A DNA stretch of 64,000 nt from NCBI GenBank assembly GCA_002286715.1, contig NSJX01000001.1, positions 2,195,898-2,259,897 on the forward strand, written 5' to 3'. Shown here one piece after another: positions 1-12,500 of the stretch (position 1 is its first letter; the number at the start of each line of letters is the position of its first letter). This DNA is from Dentipellis sp. KUC8613 (Eukaryota > Basidiomycota > Agaricomycetes > Russulales > Hericiaceae). Under the pieces are notes generated by a model that searched no databases, was not told the DNA's origin, and worked only from the letters and a program-made list of their open reading frames with translations. The translations under genes and the position numbers were made by a program.

Positions 1-2026
1 CAAGTGGTTCATCGTGCGTCCCCTCAGTCTCCCATCTCCTCCGCCCCTCCCTGATGCCCAGCGTGCTTCTGTGCTCCGTGTGTAGTGCACGCTCAAGGGA
101 CAATATACCTCGCGAAATGAATTCATGGGCTCCGAAAAGAAGTGCGCATCCCTCCTCCCCCTGTCTTCTCTTCGTACTCGTACTGACTGACGCATATAGG
201 CCGCTCAACCCCGTCCTCGGCGAGTACGTCCTCTTCCCTTCCTCCAATCTCCCACTCCCGGCGCCTACACGCGGCGGGGAGTAGGTGTGCAGTATGTGGC
301 TGACGGCGGGCGCGCGCACAGGCTGTTCTACGGATACTGGCCGGACGAGTTCCACCGCGGGCAGACGAACCTCGTCGTCGAGCAGGTGTCGCACCACCCG
401 CCGATCACCGCGTACTTCATCTCGAACCCGAGCAAGGGCCTCGTGCTGCAGGGCCATTCCGCGCAGAAGACGAGCTTTTCGGGTGCGTGCTTTCTTCCCT
501 TTCTTCCCTTTTTACCCTCTTCCTCTCTCCCTCAGTCCCCTTCCATTTCCCTCCCCTTTGCCCATCTTCCCATCTTCCCACCTTCCCACCTTTTCTCTCT
601 TTACGTGTAGCCGCGCACCTCTGTATCTTTCCCCCCATGTGCGCTCGACCCGACGCTGACTGCGTTACGCATATGCGCACACCCAGGCGGCAGCATCATC
701 GTGCGCCAGATCGGCCACGCGATCCTCACGGTCAAGCTCCCGAGCGGCGAGCGCGAGGAGTACCTCATCACGCTCCCGCGCCTCCGCATCGACGGCCTGT
801 GGTACGGCTCGCCGTACATCGAGCTCACCGAGACGTCGTACATACAGAGCTCGTCGGGCTGGCTGTCGACGGTGCGTCTGCCTGTCTTGATGAGCTGCTG
901 GTTTGCTCACTTCTTTGCTCTTTTTTGGATGATCTGATATGTTGTGATGGGTGCTTGGTGCCTTGTCGAATACGTGTTGGACCTCGATTGTCGGATGTTG
1001 GGATGGTGGGTATGGGATACCACGGCGCGCTGCAGATCGAGTACAAAGGCAAAGGCTACTTCTCGGGCAAGTCGCACACGTACAAGGCGACGGTGACGCC
1101 GCCCGGCTCGAACAACATCGCGCACACGTTCGAGGGCCAGTGGAACGGCGTCAGCAAGAACGTCAAGACGGGCGCGGTGTTTACGGACGTGTCTGGTGGG
1201 AAGGAGGAGGTGCGCGGTTCCTCCCTTGACTCGTTCTATTTTTTGCTTGTTTGGTTGGTTGCTGTGGAACGCTTGCTGGTGGTGGCTCATGCGGTGGTGA
1301 GCTGAGTATATGCGTGTTGACCTGGCTATATGCGTGCCGGACCGCTCGTATGCGTTTCGACGCTCCAAATTTGCTTCATCTCCATCTCCGTCTTCGCATT
1401 GGCCGCACCGCACAAGCTAACGCATCTTGCACACAGGTGACAGTCGCGCCCGTCGACGACCAGGGCGAGTGGGAGAGCCGCAAGCTCTGGAAGCTCGTCG
1501 CCAAGGGCATCCGTGAGGGCGACTTTGAGAGCGCGAGCCGCGAGAAGTCCAAGATCGAGGTGCGCTGCTCTTCCTCACTTCCTCTGTCTTGCTCCATCCC
1601 TCTCCTCCTCCTCCCACTCTCTCCTTCCTCTGCCCAATTTGCTATAGGACATAAGAGAACGAAAATGCTGACGATGATACATCCAGAACGAGCAGCGCCA
1701 GCGGCGGCGCGACGAGGCGGCGGAGGGGACGACGTGGCAGCTGAAGCATTTCGTGCATGTGGACTCGGATCCGGACTGTGCGTCTCTTTCCTCTTTCCTC
1801 TTTCCTCTTTCCTCTTTCCTCTTTCCTCTTTCCTCTTCCCTCTTCTCTTCCGCTCTACTCTTTCTCTTTTCTCCGTGTTTTTGCATGCTAATGGCTGGCT
1901 GTGTGTATGTGTGATGCAGACGAGCGGCTCGGACGGCTGTTCAGGATCAACCCGCCCACGGAGGACGCGTACGTGTACCAGCACAACGGGCCCGTCATCA
2001 ATGGCGTCGACACGGATGGGATCTGA
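1..2026 (+). CDS. Oxysterol-binding protein (OSBP/Osh family), 3' part
   Basis: Cytosolic lipid-transfer protein that binds sterol or phosphatidylinositol-4-phosphate and moves lipid between membranes. The 5' end lies outside the window. Exons read as <1-13, 86-141, 200-227, 293-482, 687-871, 1036-1209, 1437-1559, 1687-1777 and 1920-2026 (stop TGA at 2024). Family signatures seen are KPLNPVLGE across the 141/200 junction, EQVSHHPPITAY around 380-415, and later blocks GSIIVRQIGHAILTV, YGSPYIELTETSYIQSS and KGKGYFSGKSH. The EQVSHHPP fingerprint is diagnostic of the family and its two histidines bind the phosphoinositide head group in known members. The junction 227/293 uses a weak donor, so that boundary is uncertain. 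The intron at 1778-1919 holds a tandem repeat. The gene converges on the leucyl-tRNA synthetase gene. Which Osh subclass it belongs to cannot be said without the N-terminus. Confidence 0.93.
1784..1832 (+). repeat. 7-base tandem repeat (CTCTTTC)x7
   Basis: Seven perfect tandem copies of CTCTTTC followed by degenerate CT-rich sequence to about 1870. The array lies wholly inside the last intron of the OSBP gene and so does not change the protein. The number of copies is likely to vary between strains. Confidence 0.95.
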
Positions 2027-2377
2027 TCGGTGGGAGCAGAGGTGGAGGCGGCGGCGGATAGAGGGAGAGAGGCGTGGTGCACCGTGCCGGGGAGGGATCT
2101 TGGATAACGCAATCTTATACGAAACACCCCAGATGCCGAGACGGAGGCGGAGACGGAGAGGTGCATATGTCATGTTGATTGATATGCGTGTACTGCGCAC
2201 ATACATACCTTAGAGCCGTAGCGGACGCGAATATTCTAATTAATTGCTGGAGGACACGACTCGGATTCAGACGTGGCGCAGGCGGGAGAAGAGAGTGAAT
2301 GAAATGAAATGTCAAGAAACGTGCATTATATTCGACTTCTACATCGACCTCTATGCTCTACCCTGCACAACACAACC
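2027..2377. other. Convergent 3' intergenic space
   Basis: 350 bases between the stop codons of the OSBP gene (+) and the leucyl-tRNA synthetase gene (-). No coding sequence is recognisable. It presumably holds both 3' UTRs and terminators. Confidence 0.7.
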
Positions 2378-5300
2378 TCAGGCATCGACGTTGCGGAACT
2401 CGAACGCGGGCGCGCCTGGCTCGGAGCTCTCGATGATGACCTTGCTGTACCCGGGCTCCTGCTCTGCGTGTGCGAGCGCATCCTCGACAGACAGAATCTC
2501 CGCGTCGACGAGGTTGAGCGAGCGCTTGAGGTACGGCAGGATCTCGCCCAGCACGACCGTCTCCGAGAACGGCAGCGTGCGCTGGAACGCGGTCTCCGCG
2601 CCGGACTCTGCGATGCGTTTCTGCATGTCCACATCCGTGTTAGAACACCTTATTCTCAAAAAGAAAAAGAAAAAGGGCAGAGGAGAGACGCACCTTGAAG
2701 AGCTGCACGAACGGCATGACGCGCTTGTCCTTGAGCAGCCCCTTCGCCGCGAGCGCATCCCTGACCTTCGCATCGTCCACCCGCCCGTGCTCCTCGCTCC
2801 ACGCGTCGCGCGCCGCCTGCACGCACGCGTCCTGCCACTCGGGGAAGCGCGTCGCGACGTACACGCGCACCGCGCGCGGGCGCTTGGGGTCGTACGGCGG
2901 CGGGCCGTCCTGCGCCTTGCCCTTGCTCTTCGCCTTGCTCATCTTCTTGAGCAGCGCGAGCTCCGCGTCGCGGATCGTCTTGACCGTGTCGCGCATGTAC
3001 GCGCCCGCCTCGACTGCGGGCCGCGCGACGGGCCGCGGCGGGTCCGGCCAGAGCGCACGCTGGATCGTCTGCGGCTCGTGCAGGAGTGTCAGCCAGATGT
3101 GCTCCGCGAAGTGCGGCGCGATGGGCGTCGCGAGCAGCGCGGCGGTGCGGATCCACGTGTGCACGAGGTCGGCGTGCATCCCGATGTCGGCGGTCACCTC
3201 GCGGTACCAGTCGCGCGCGGACTGCAGCTCGTAGAAGCCGTATTTCAGCGCGTCTTTGTAGTTCGTGCTGGGAGGATGGATACGTGTGTTAGGATGGTTA
3301 GGAGAGAGAGAAAGAGAAGAAAAGCGTACTCGGCGTAGTGGCCCTTGGTGATGTTGATGAGGTCGTTGATCTCCTCCTCGAACACCTTGTCGTGGTACGA
3401 GTTGCGCGGGCCCGTGCGGAGGCCGGACTCGTCCTTGAGCACCTCCTCGCACCACGCGAGGAGCGTGTGCACGCGCAGGATGTTCGCGTTCGCGTTCTTC
3501 TCGTCAAAGTTCGCGTCCTCGATGCCGTCGCCGGCGTCCGCGAGCGCGAGGCGCGTCGCGTCCGCGCCGAACTTCTCGACGCCCTGCCGCAGCGTGAGCG
3601 AGTTGCCCGTGCTCTTCGACATCTTCTTGCCGTTCAGCATCAGGTGCCCGTTCGCGCGCATGCTCAGCGGCCACTTGTCCTCGGGGAAGAGCGCCGCGTG
3701 GTTGTAGTTCGCGAACGTCAGGTGGTTGTTGATCAGGTCCTTCCCGGACGAGCGCACGTCGAAGGGGTAGAAGTAGTTGAACGAGCGCTTCATCTCGTCC
3801 GCCTTCTCCTTCGCCAGCGGCGCGGGCTCGGGCCACTCGCCGTCGAGGAAGATGTAGTCCCAGACCTCGTCCGTCATCTGCTCCGGTGCAATATCGAGGG
3901 GTCCGCGCACCTTGCCGTCCAGAGATCCTGTGATGATTGTCAGCTACATACGCCAGGTAACCGAAAGAGACAACGTACGGTGGAGATAGTGCGCGATAGT
4001 GTAGTACGACATGTAGATAGTCGAGTCGCTCAAACTCTCGACGAGGAACTGCGGGTCCCACGGGAGCTTGGATCCAAGACCGTACGTACGCGCACATGCC
4101 CACTGGTTGAGCCAGGCAAGGGTGCCCTCGAACGCATTGCGCGTCTCCTGGTTGTACGTGTTCATCTTGGCCAGCAGACGCTCAACCTGGGCCCTCCAGA
4201 CGGGCTCTCCGTAGTCGAGGTACCACTGGTCCATGAGCGCAACGACACACTCGTCCGCGCTGCGCGAGATGACGAGGCCCTCGGGCTCCGCGTACGCAAA
4301 CGCCTCGCCCTTCTCGATCAGGCGCGCGCGCACCTTCGGCTTTGCGTCCTGCACGGGCTCGCCCTTGAACTCGCCGATCGTCATCGTGCCGTTGTAGAAG
4401 CCCTCCTTGTACGCGAGCTCCTTCGCCTCGGCCAGCTGCTTCGTGTCCTTCTGCGACGCGATCTTGAGCTTCTTGACGAGCGCGGGCGCGGTCATGTCGC
4501 CGTAGGTCGGGGTGGAGAGCACCGAGACGGGCTCGGGCGCGGCCCACTTCGGGTCGATCTTGTAGTACTCGGCCTTTTTGCGCAGGTCCATGAGCGTCGC
4601 GTAGTCGTCGGGGGAGTCGGACGGGACGGAGGTGACGACACCGGTACCCTTGGTGGCGAGGACGTTGTCCATGGGCAGAACGTAGACCTCGGGATAGACA
4701 GACAGCGGCGCCTTGATCTTCGTGCCAACGATCTGCGAGCCCTCGAGCTCGAGCAGCTGGTGCACCTGCCCGCGGACCTCGAAGATGCCCTGGAACGCCA
4801 TGTTGCGCGCCGCGCGCTGCGTGCAGACGTACGCCTCGTGCTCGTTCGCGGCGAAGATGCCGTACTTGAGCGCGGTGCCGACGAAGCAGTTCGTCTGGCC
4901 GTACATCGTCTCGGGGCGCAGCGTCGCGGCGACGAGGTAGATCTTGCGCCCGCCGATTTTGTGGTCGATCTCCTTCGCCGCGGCCGCGCTCCACTCGACG
5001 ACCTCCATCTTGATCGCGGTGTACTCCTGCGGGCCGATGCCCTCGCCGTCCTGCCGATCGTGGTCCATGCATGGCTGGCCGTCCTTAGGGCTGTAGATGG
5101 TGTAACGCTCGCCGAACTTGATCTTGCCCAGTTTGTACAGTTTGTTTACTTGCCACCGGACAAAGGCGTCGTAATACGGGTTCGCGTCGGTGGTCATGAA
5201 CGACCGCCGCCAGTCGATGCGCGTGCCGAGAGCGTGGTTGTCCGCCTGAATGCATGAGAATTAAGTGAATACATGCGCGTTAGGAATGATGTAGGACGTA

Positions 5301-6021
5301 CGATAGCGATGGGAGGGAAGTATTCCAGCCAGTGGTACGGGTCGGCGAACTTCTTAATCTCCTCACGAGGGACGTTTATAGACTCCATGATCTGGAACTG
5401 GTAGGTGTGACCGGTCGCCTTAGCCTGGATCTTGCCCTTCTTCGCCTTTTCGGGAGCACCGGAGCGTGCAGGAGCATCTGCGGACGCCGCAGGGGCTTCC
5501 TCGGTCGCAGACGCATCGAACCTCTCGAAGTTCTCTCCAAACAACTCCATCTCCCTGATAATTTTGTCGGCTGAGGCCTACGCACTGCATGTCAGCAATT
5601 GCAGCAGCACATCCACTGGTGTAGGGACACTACTCACCTTAATGGGCATACCAGTAACATGGAAGCCGTGCGGGAAGAGCACGCGCTTGCCCAGCATGCG
5701 GTTGAATCCGGCTGCGAATTCGATTTTTGAGATGGTGAAGGCATGGCCAAGGTGCAGAGATCCGTTCATGTAGGGGAATGGGAAGTTTCCGAACCACTTG
5801 GGGAACTTCTCCCTGATTTCGGCGGGGGAGAGGCCTGCCAGTTCCTCTGCAGAGGGTGCCTCGACCTCAAAGACATGCTCCGCCTCCCAGGCATCTTGGT
5901 ATTTCTTTTCCAAAGACTTCAGAAAGTCGCGCTTGCCTGTCTGTATATAGTATTAGTCCTCTGTTTCAATTGAAGGTGAATGGATAGGGCGCACCTGGGC
6001 GAGCTCGAGCGTATTTGACAT
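2378..6021 (-). CDS. CDC60: Leucyl-tRNA synthetase, cytosolic
   Basis: Charges tRNA-Leu with leucine in the cytosol. Seven exons join in frame: 6021-5995, 5940-5638, 5577-5302, 5245-3979, 3927-3330, 3267-2694 and 2620-2378, giving 1,095 residues, the usual size for the eukaryotic cytosolic enzyme. The class I HIGH motif is HLGHAF at residues 72-77 and the KMSKS motif is at about 726-730. The CP1 editing domain is visible between them, with TLRPETMYGQTNCFVG and GTGVVTSVPSDSPDDY, the latter carrying the aspartate pair used in editing of mischarged tRNA. The C-terminal region has VMPFVQLFK and LPFSETVVLGEILPYL. The start codon at 6021 opens a 9-codon first exon, and the second exon begins at 5940 because only that acceptor keeps frame. 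No key residue appears missing. Confidence 0.97.
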
Positions 6022-7192
6022 GGTGGATGAAAAGCGCGATAGTACAGGTATAATACAAGGCCTCGTAGAACGAGTACGGCGGATCGCGCACCGCCAAATG
6101 GTGATTATCGTTGAGGAAGACGAGATAGAAATCAGCTAGAGTATGTTCACTTCAGTAAGTAGATCCGATTCAGCCAGCGCGCGCGTCTGTCTCCCCGAGT
6201 CACCGTCCAAATTTTCTGCGATCGATCCTTTAGGTAACCCGAGTTATCTTATCTCTTCCAAGTCCTCGAACCTTCTCATTTCCTCTTCAATGATCACGAC
6301 GACACGCTCACACGTCCAGAAGACAGGTTTTTGACCATCAACCCGGTGAAGGTCGGGGGCGCTCTGTTGGTGATGGTGAGTTCATTCGAAAGAGTCTGTC
6401 GTGCGTGGATCAAATGTGACGCGAAAGTCCCCAGACGGCTGAAAAACAAACCACAGTGTCCGAATGAGCTTGGATCAGTGCTCGGGCGACATGTGGTCAG
6501 TTACTCTGACCGCCGCATCCGCGGTTGAAGTGTAAAAGCCTCTTCAGACCTCGTCGAGAATACGTTTTGCCTCGAATTTTTGTTACTTTTCTTCGTCAGC
6601 CAGCTCTGCAGGAACCTTAGTAAGGCGAATAGGACCATGGCATCCACTTCCTTGTCCGTTTCAACGACCTCTCTCAGGCTTCACTTCCTGAAGAACGACA
6701 CCGTGTGACTGCCTTATGGTCGCTTCAGGCTCTTTCTCCGTCTACCCCCATGTCTGCTGCGCCACTATCGATGATTTAGGAGTAATACAGTAGTCAGTCA
6801 CCGAGCCTGTGACGTAGAAGGTTCGTTCGAGGCCGCGGCTCAAGTTCACTACGTTCCGAATATTGTGTCACAGGAGCTCGACCGTGGGTTGGACTGGATT
6901 GCTTATCTGCCCCTTCTCCGCCATCTGCAGAACATCTTCACAGCGCTCATGCTGCTGCATCCACAATCCAACCGCTGCCGTATATCCCGTTGGTCGGGGT
7001 CTGACACCTTACCAATGTGAAAACGGGCCTGGGCGTGAAGGATGTTCCGATATTTGTCGGACCAAGTTATCGAACTGTTCGCCTGGACGCTCTGCCGACT
7101 ATATAAGATCATCTGGACGAATTCGTTGGGTTCTGTAAACCCCTGAACCTCCTTAATTCCTTTTCTCCCTTCCACCTCATCACTCCCCATCA
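6022..7192. other. Divergent intergenic region
   Basis: 1.17 kb between the divergent start codons of leucyl-tRNA synthetase (-) and the reductase (+). Short open frames here have no family resemblance and poor codon structure. The right end carries a TATA box for the reductase. I see nothing else I can name. Confidence 0.6.
7100..7107 (+). promoter_or_regulatory. TATA box of the reductase gene
   Basis: TATATAAG about 85 bases upstream of the ATG at 7193, a distance compatible with a transcription start roughly 55 bases before the start codon. It is the only TATA-like match in the preceding few hundred bases. Confidence 0.6.
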
Positions 7193-8605
7193 ATGGCACC
7201 TGTAGCAGCCCCAGCGAAGGCCCTCGTCACCGGCGCGAACGGCTTTATTGCCGTCTGGGTTGTGCGTCGTCTTCTCGAGGCAGGATACTCTGTTCGCGGC
7301 ACGGTGAGGTCAGCGGACAAAGGCGCCCATCTGCGCGAGATTTTCAAGTCGTACGGCGATAAGCTTGAGCTTGTTGTCGTTCCAGACATCACAGCGGTGC
7401 GTTTCTCGTTCACCTAGAGGCTGACAGGCGGCTCAATCGCCATCAGGAAGGCGCATTCGATGAGGCCGTCAAGGGTATAGACCTCGTTGAGCACACTGCT
7501 TCGCCGTTCACGTACAAGGCGGACACTCCGGATGGTGAGAACATCTTTTCCACCGCAAAGGCCGAGCGTATATGCATGTGGTAATCTATTTCTGTTCGCA
7601 GACCTCATCGCTCCCGCAGTCAAGGGAACTGTGGGCGTGCTGGAATCGATCAAGAAAAATGCGTGCGTTCACTTCTGACCTTGTGAATGTATCTCCATGC
7701 AACACGCGGGTCTGACTTCCCGTGCGAACGCAGTCCTTCGGTCAAGCGCGTTGTTGTGACGGCGTCAGTAGCGTCCATCGTAAACCCCTTCCTGCCGGGC
7801 CCTGTGATTACGTACGATGAGAGCTGCTGGAACGACGCTACCATCGATTTTGTCGAGAAGAACCCCAAGGACTCGCCGTCTCCCCTGTGGTACCTCGCTT
7901 CGAAGACGCTCGCAGAGAAAGGTCGGTCTCTCTCTTTTACTACCCCATTTGAACTATATTCACATTTCAAATCGAACAGCGGCCTGGGACTTCGTTGAGA
8001 AGAACAAATCCGCAATCAGCTTCGATCTCGTCGTGCTCAACCCGCCCTACGTCTACGGAGTAAGCAACTTTCCTGCCCCTTCGTGTTCCATGCCCTCATG
8101 TCAGTGCCTGCGATGCACCAGCCCACTCTCCACGAAGTAAACTCCCCCATGAAGCTGAACCAGTCCCTGCTGGAAGTGTACCAATTCGTGATCAAGTCGA
8201 AAGACACGCTGCCCTTCCCTGACGGCGCCCACACGTACATCGACGTTCGCGATCTCGCGGATGCACATGTCCTCTCTGCACAGAAAGCGGACGCCGGCGG
8301 CAACCGCATCATTGTCTCGGGCGGAAACTATCACTGGCAGGATATCCGTATGTGGCCGACGAAACCTCTTCATTCACCTTATAACTGATGTCGTAATAAT
8401 GACCCTAGTCGACATCGCCGCCGCGAGCAAAATCATCGACGAGGACAAGCTGGTCAAGGGCACGCCGGGCGCTGGTGCCGGCAAGACGAAGGACCTCACG
8501 TTTAAGACGGACAGGTCCGACAAGCTGCTTGGGATCAAGTGGATATCGCTGGAGGATTCGATCAAGGACAGCCTGGCGAGCTTCAAGGAGAAGAATTTTG
8601 TCTAA
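7193..8605 (+). CDS. NAD(P)-dependent reductase, extended SDR (DFR/Gre2-like)
   Basis: Predicted cytosolic short-chain reductase of the dihydroflavonol-4-reductase / methylglyoxal-reductase type, which reduces aldehydes or ketones with NADPH. Exons are 7193-7396, 7447-7534, 7602-7662, 7734-7921, 7980-8059, 8122-8347 and 8409-8605, giving 347 residues, the normal length. The N-terminal dinucleotide-binding loop is TGANGFIA at residues 12-19. The catalytic YxxxK is in WYLASKTLAEK near residue 165, preceded by VVVTASVASI, which supplies the active-site serine region. The substrate end shows NPPYVYGPTL and YIDVRDLADAHVLS, typical of the subfamily. It is a single gene with no pathway partners nearby, so the physiological substrate is unknown. 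Confidence 0.93.
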
Positions 8606-8759
8606 GTCCCAGAGTGGTTGGGCCGTCACTCGTCAGGCGTCGCTAATGATGAAATGTGTTGATATGATGCAGGAGATGTTCGTATGTATGTGTAATTAGA
8701 GCCGAGGAGGCGATGATACCAGATGCGGTTTCGATGTGGGTGATAGTGGGCGCTAGATT

Positions 8760-9183
8760 ATGGCACAGGTAACCGACGCGGCAGTCGCCGCACCGACTCC
8801 GACTTCGTTGTTTGCAAATACCACGTCAATCGGCTGGTTCATCTTGCTAACTGCCTTGAGTAGTCTATTGGGACCTTGTAGCTTGGCGACTCGGACCTTC
8901 AGGAGAGCCAGGTAAGGGACACATTTGCAACATTTCTCTATTCGATAGTGACTATTCGATCCGGCCAGCTCGGCGACGATGTAATGCTAGCGGTGCCAGT
9001 GATCTGCGCCTGCAGATCCCAGATATTACCTATGAAGCGCATGTGTGGCCTTCCGACTCGGAGATTTCAGAGGAGCAGCATTTGACCAGCGCAATGCGTA
9101 CTAAACCGGTCGATACTGATACCTGGCGTCTCCAGGTTGCTCCGAGAAACAGTCTTGCAGCATACTCTGGAATGCACTCATGA
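8760..9183 (+). CDS. Possible small membrane protein, two exons
   Basis: I do not recognise the product. An ATG at 8760 opens a frame to 8911, where a consensus donor (GTAAGG) follows. An acceptor at 8948 would resume the frame at 8949-9183 (stop TGA), for 128 residues. The first exon encodes one hydrophobic stretch, IGWFILLTALSSLLGPCSLA, which could be a membrane segment. The second part is polar, with the clean coding-like run ITYEAHVWPSDSEISEEQ. Against it are the 37-base intron, which is short for a basidiomycete, and the lack of any known family. It could also be a decayed gene fragment. Confidence 0.3.
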
Positions 9184-9523
9184 TCTTTCTCTTGTTGTGG
9201 AGTATGATCTGGTCAATTCAGCATCAAACCCTCAGGCTGAAGCACGTCTTCTGAAACGTTAGTCCCACATTTTGTCGTATACTATGCAACCCAGATGTCT
9301 GTTATCTGCACAGGATCAGGAATCCAGTATGTCTTGAAACAATCGCTCAGGTCCATGCATGATACAACAACAATAGATTCGGGTAGTACAACATACATTA
9401 CGGGATAAGTTATATCTGCGACAATGAGGATCAGCCTCCACACCGCCGAAGCGAGAGCACATTATCAGAGCAACTCACACAACAAGGCATAACGATACAG
9501 CACGGTCAAGCACGGTTATCAAC
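9184..9523. other. Intergenic, nothing recognised
   Basis: About 340 bases between the doubtful small gene and the stop of the SNF2 gene. No motif or frame worth naming. Confidence 0.5.
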
Positions 9524-12500
9524 CTACATTCTTCGCCTCTTCTCCTTATGTGCATCTAGCCGCGCTAACAATTCATTCTGTTCTTCTGGAGATGACTTCA
9601 TGCTGCAACGAAGTGTGAGCGCCGAAGCCGATGGCACAGGCGAACTGAACGTACAAGTCACTCGCAAACTGGTTGAGGTCACCAGGGCTCTGGATGATGC
9701 CCAAATCAAGCAGCGCCATTTGTCGCTGCAACAGCCTACCCACATAGTTTTAGTAAGGCGCATCCCGAAGAGGAAACGACGAGTCTCACTTGGACTTCGG
9801 ACTGGGCGGCGGCTTGTGATGTCTGCGCCTTGGAGGCCATTCCGGTTCGGGGGACTTCTCTGGAGTTTCCTTTTTCTCCTTAGCCTTTCGTGCCTGCTTG
9901 CGTTTCTCCTGCAGCAGCTCTCTTAGATGGGAAACTCAAAAAAGTGACTGCACGAACCTTAATGACGTTCTTGAGCTTCGCTTCCTCGATGTGACTTGGG
10001 GCTAGAATATCGTCGTTCCGATGACTGTACTTGATGCCATAGCTGTTGAGGATGGATGAGACATCGTTCTTTTCGACCTCCGGGACGGCTGTGTGAGGTG
10101 ATTTATTACACTGAGGACCCCAAAATTTACACAGGAGAGCTCACTGTCATCCAAAAGCAACGCTCCGAGCCCCTTCAGCTCTTCCTGGTTGACGGCTCAT
10201 ATGTCAGCTCCGGAAAACGACAAAAGGTAAAGCAGCTCACATCGTCTTTAGTATCCTTCGCTTCAGCCTCATAAACCCAATCTTCTGCTGCGCCCCCCTT
10301 CTTCCTGGGTTTCTTCGACTTGATCGCGTCCATATGTGCCAGAGCCCAGTCGAGGTTGATCAGATTTGCTCGTTCAATCTGTATGCCCTCTTGAATCAGC
10401 CGGGAATAGTTATCAAGATAGGTAAATTCCATACAGCCATCTTGGTCGTAGACGTGTTCTCATGCAATTTGAATATATTCTGCAGACCAAAGAGTTCGCC
10501 TTGACGAGACTTGTCGCCTGAGATTCCGGAGAAGTACCTTCAGACCATGTATCAGCTTCCGGACTGGACTAGGAAGGCAGGAAGCGCACCGTGTTTGTAC
10601 GCTGGCTTCATAGCCAATGGCCATCTGTTGCTGCTTATAGACTTGACGGGCATAGATCAACTCTTCGATGGATCCTGCACCAAGCAGACGGTAAACGGAG
10701 ACATCGCGGGTCTGGCCAAACCGATATGCTCGGTCCATGGCCTGAAGGTCGTGCGCGGGATCTAATCGCAGGCATCAGAAAGCTGCGATATTGAATCGTG
10801 CAGATTCACATACTCCAGTTCGGATCTGCATGTTCAAAATTGGTCACCGAAGTTCGTAGGGTGCGAGCGGTGTGCGTACCGAAAACCACAACTTTATTTG
10901 CCCCGGTGAGATTCAGACCCGTCCCTCCGGCCAGCGTAGAAATAAGGAAGATAAAGATATCTGGGTCGTTCTGGAATTGGTCGATGAGCGGCATGCCTGA
11001 AGCGTGAATAATAAGATCCACGTGTTTTTGAAACTCAAAATGAATGGACGTACGATCTGACTGCTTCGTAGATCCTTCCAGTTTGACAAATCCATAATCT
11101 GAGACGAAGTGAGAAGTAAGAAACGAGAAATGTCACCGTGAACTAACTTTGCTTGTCCAGATGGAACGTCAACATGTCGAGCAGCTTTACCGACTTCGTG
11201 AAGATCAAGACTTTGTTTGAAGGATCTTTGCGCCATTCTCGGAGCAGTGTCTCTAGTACCTGTGACATCTGAGTCGAAATAAAACGCAAGGTGTCAAAAA
11301 CCGGGGCATACCATCCATTTGCCGCAGTATTTTGGCACGAGCATCGCAGGACCATACTTCGGGACGTCACCGCCTGGAAAAGCGATCTCACAAAGCTCGC
11401 GGTTGCGCAACGTCTATAGCCGTCCCAGCATGAGCGGGGATCCTGATGAGAAATATTTCGAAACACCCACCTGCTCGGCGTTGTCCGTAGGTGCTATATA
11501 TGCGTGCGCTATGGTCAGGAACAATACTCAAGTAACTCAAGTAACATCCTTACCAGGAAGAATCAACGCGAGGTGGTTCGAGATCTTGATCAACGTGGAC
11601 ATATACTTGAACAAATCGCCCGTCTTGAAAGGATGGCAGCACTCCTTGCGTCTGTCACACGAACCTGTCCGTTAATCTCCATCCCGGATCTCAGAAAGAA
11701 GACGACGCACTTCTTCCTCGACCCACAATCACACCTCTCCTCCTTCCTAATCATATTCTGCACCGCATCCGTCGCCAAAATGCGCTTGTACACCTCGATC
11801 TGCTTGGGCGTGAGCGGGCAAAACACCACCTCGTCCGTCTTCTTGGGCAGCTGGTCCTTGATGATGTCTTTCGTGCGCCTGAGGAAGAACCGGGGGAGCA
11901 GTTTATCTCTGAGTGTCTGCGCTACCCTCTAGATGCCACGTTCACGTTCAGACGCGAATCTCGCACAGACACGGTGGGGTACTCACGGTCGCGCGGATGC
12001 GCTCTTCCTCTTTACTCCCCTTGGCCTGACCAGCCATCAGAGGATCCATGACACACTTCTTCCACTGCGAGATGCTCCCGACGCTGCCTGGATTCGCCCA
12101 GTCGAGCAGTGTCCACAGCTCAAGGTAAGAGTTCTGAATCGCAGTCCCCGTCAACGCTATACGAATAGGACCAATTCGCTGTTCTGGCTGAGCTATTTTG
12201 CTCTTCGATGAACTAGCTCCTGGCGCGGTTGACGGTACTGGACGAGGGGTAGAGGCGAATTGGGTGATGTGCTTCGGGATAGGGTGGTCGGCGGCCCATG
12301 CGAATGAAGAGAAGGCCAGCGTCGACTGTGAGCGTGGGTTCTTCAGTCGATGGGCTTCGTCGATGATGAGGACCGTCCATGGGAGGCTGTCAATCAGATC
12401 AATCGAGCGGCGTGCGGTGTCGAACGAGGTGATCACTAGGAGACGAGTGCCAGTCTGAGTATGAATTCATTTGGCAGACAGGAGACACTCACCGACATCG

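Noticed and set aside
3338..5257. 639-codon open frame on the plus strand
   Set aside because: It lies exactly antisense to the leucyl-tRNA synthetase gene, is rich in Arg/Leu/Val from GC-biased codons, and has no family resemblance.
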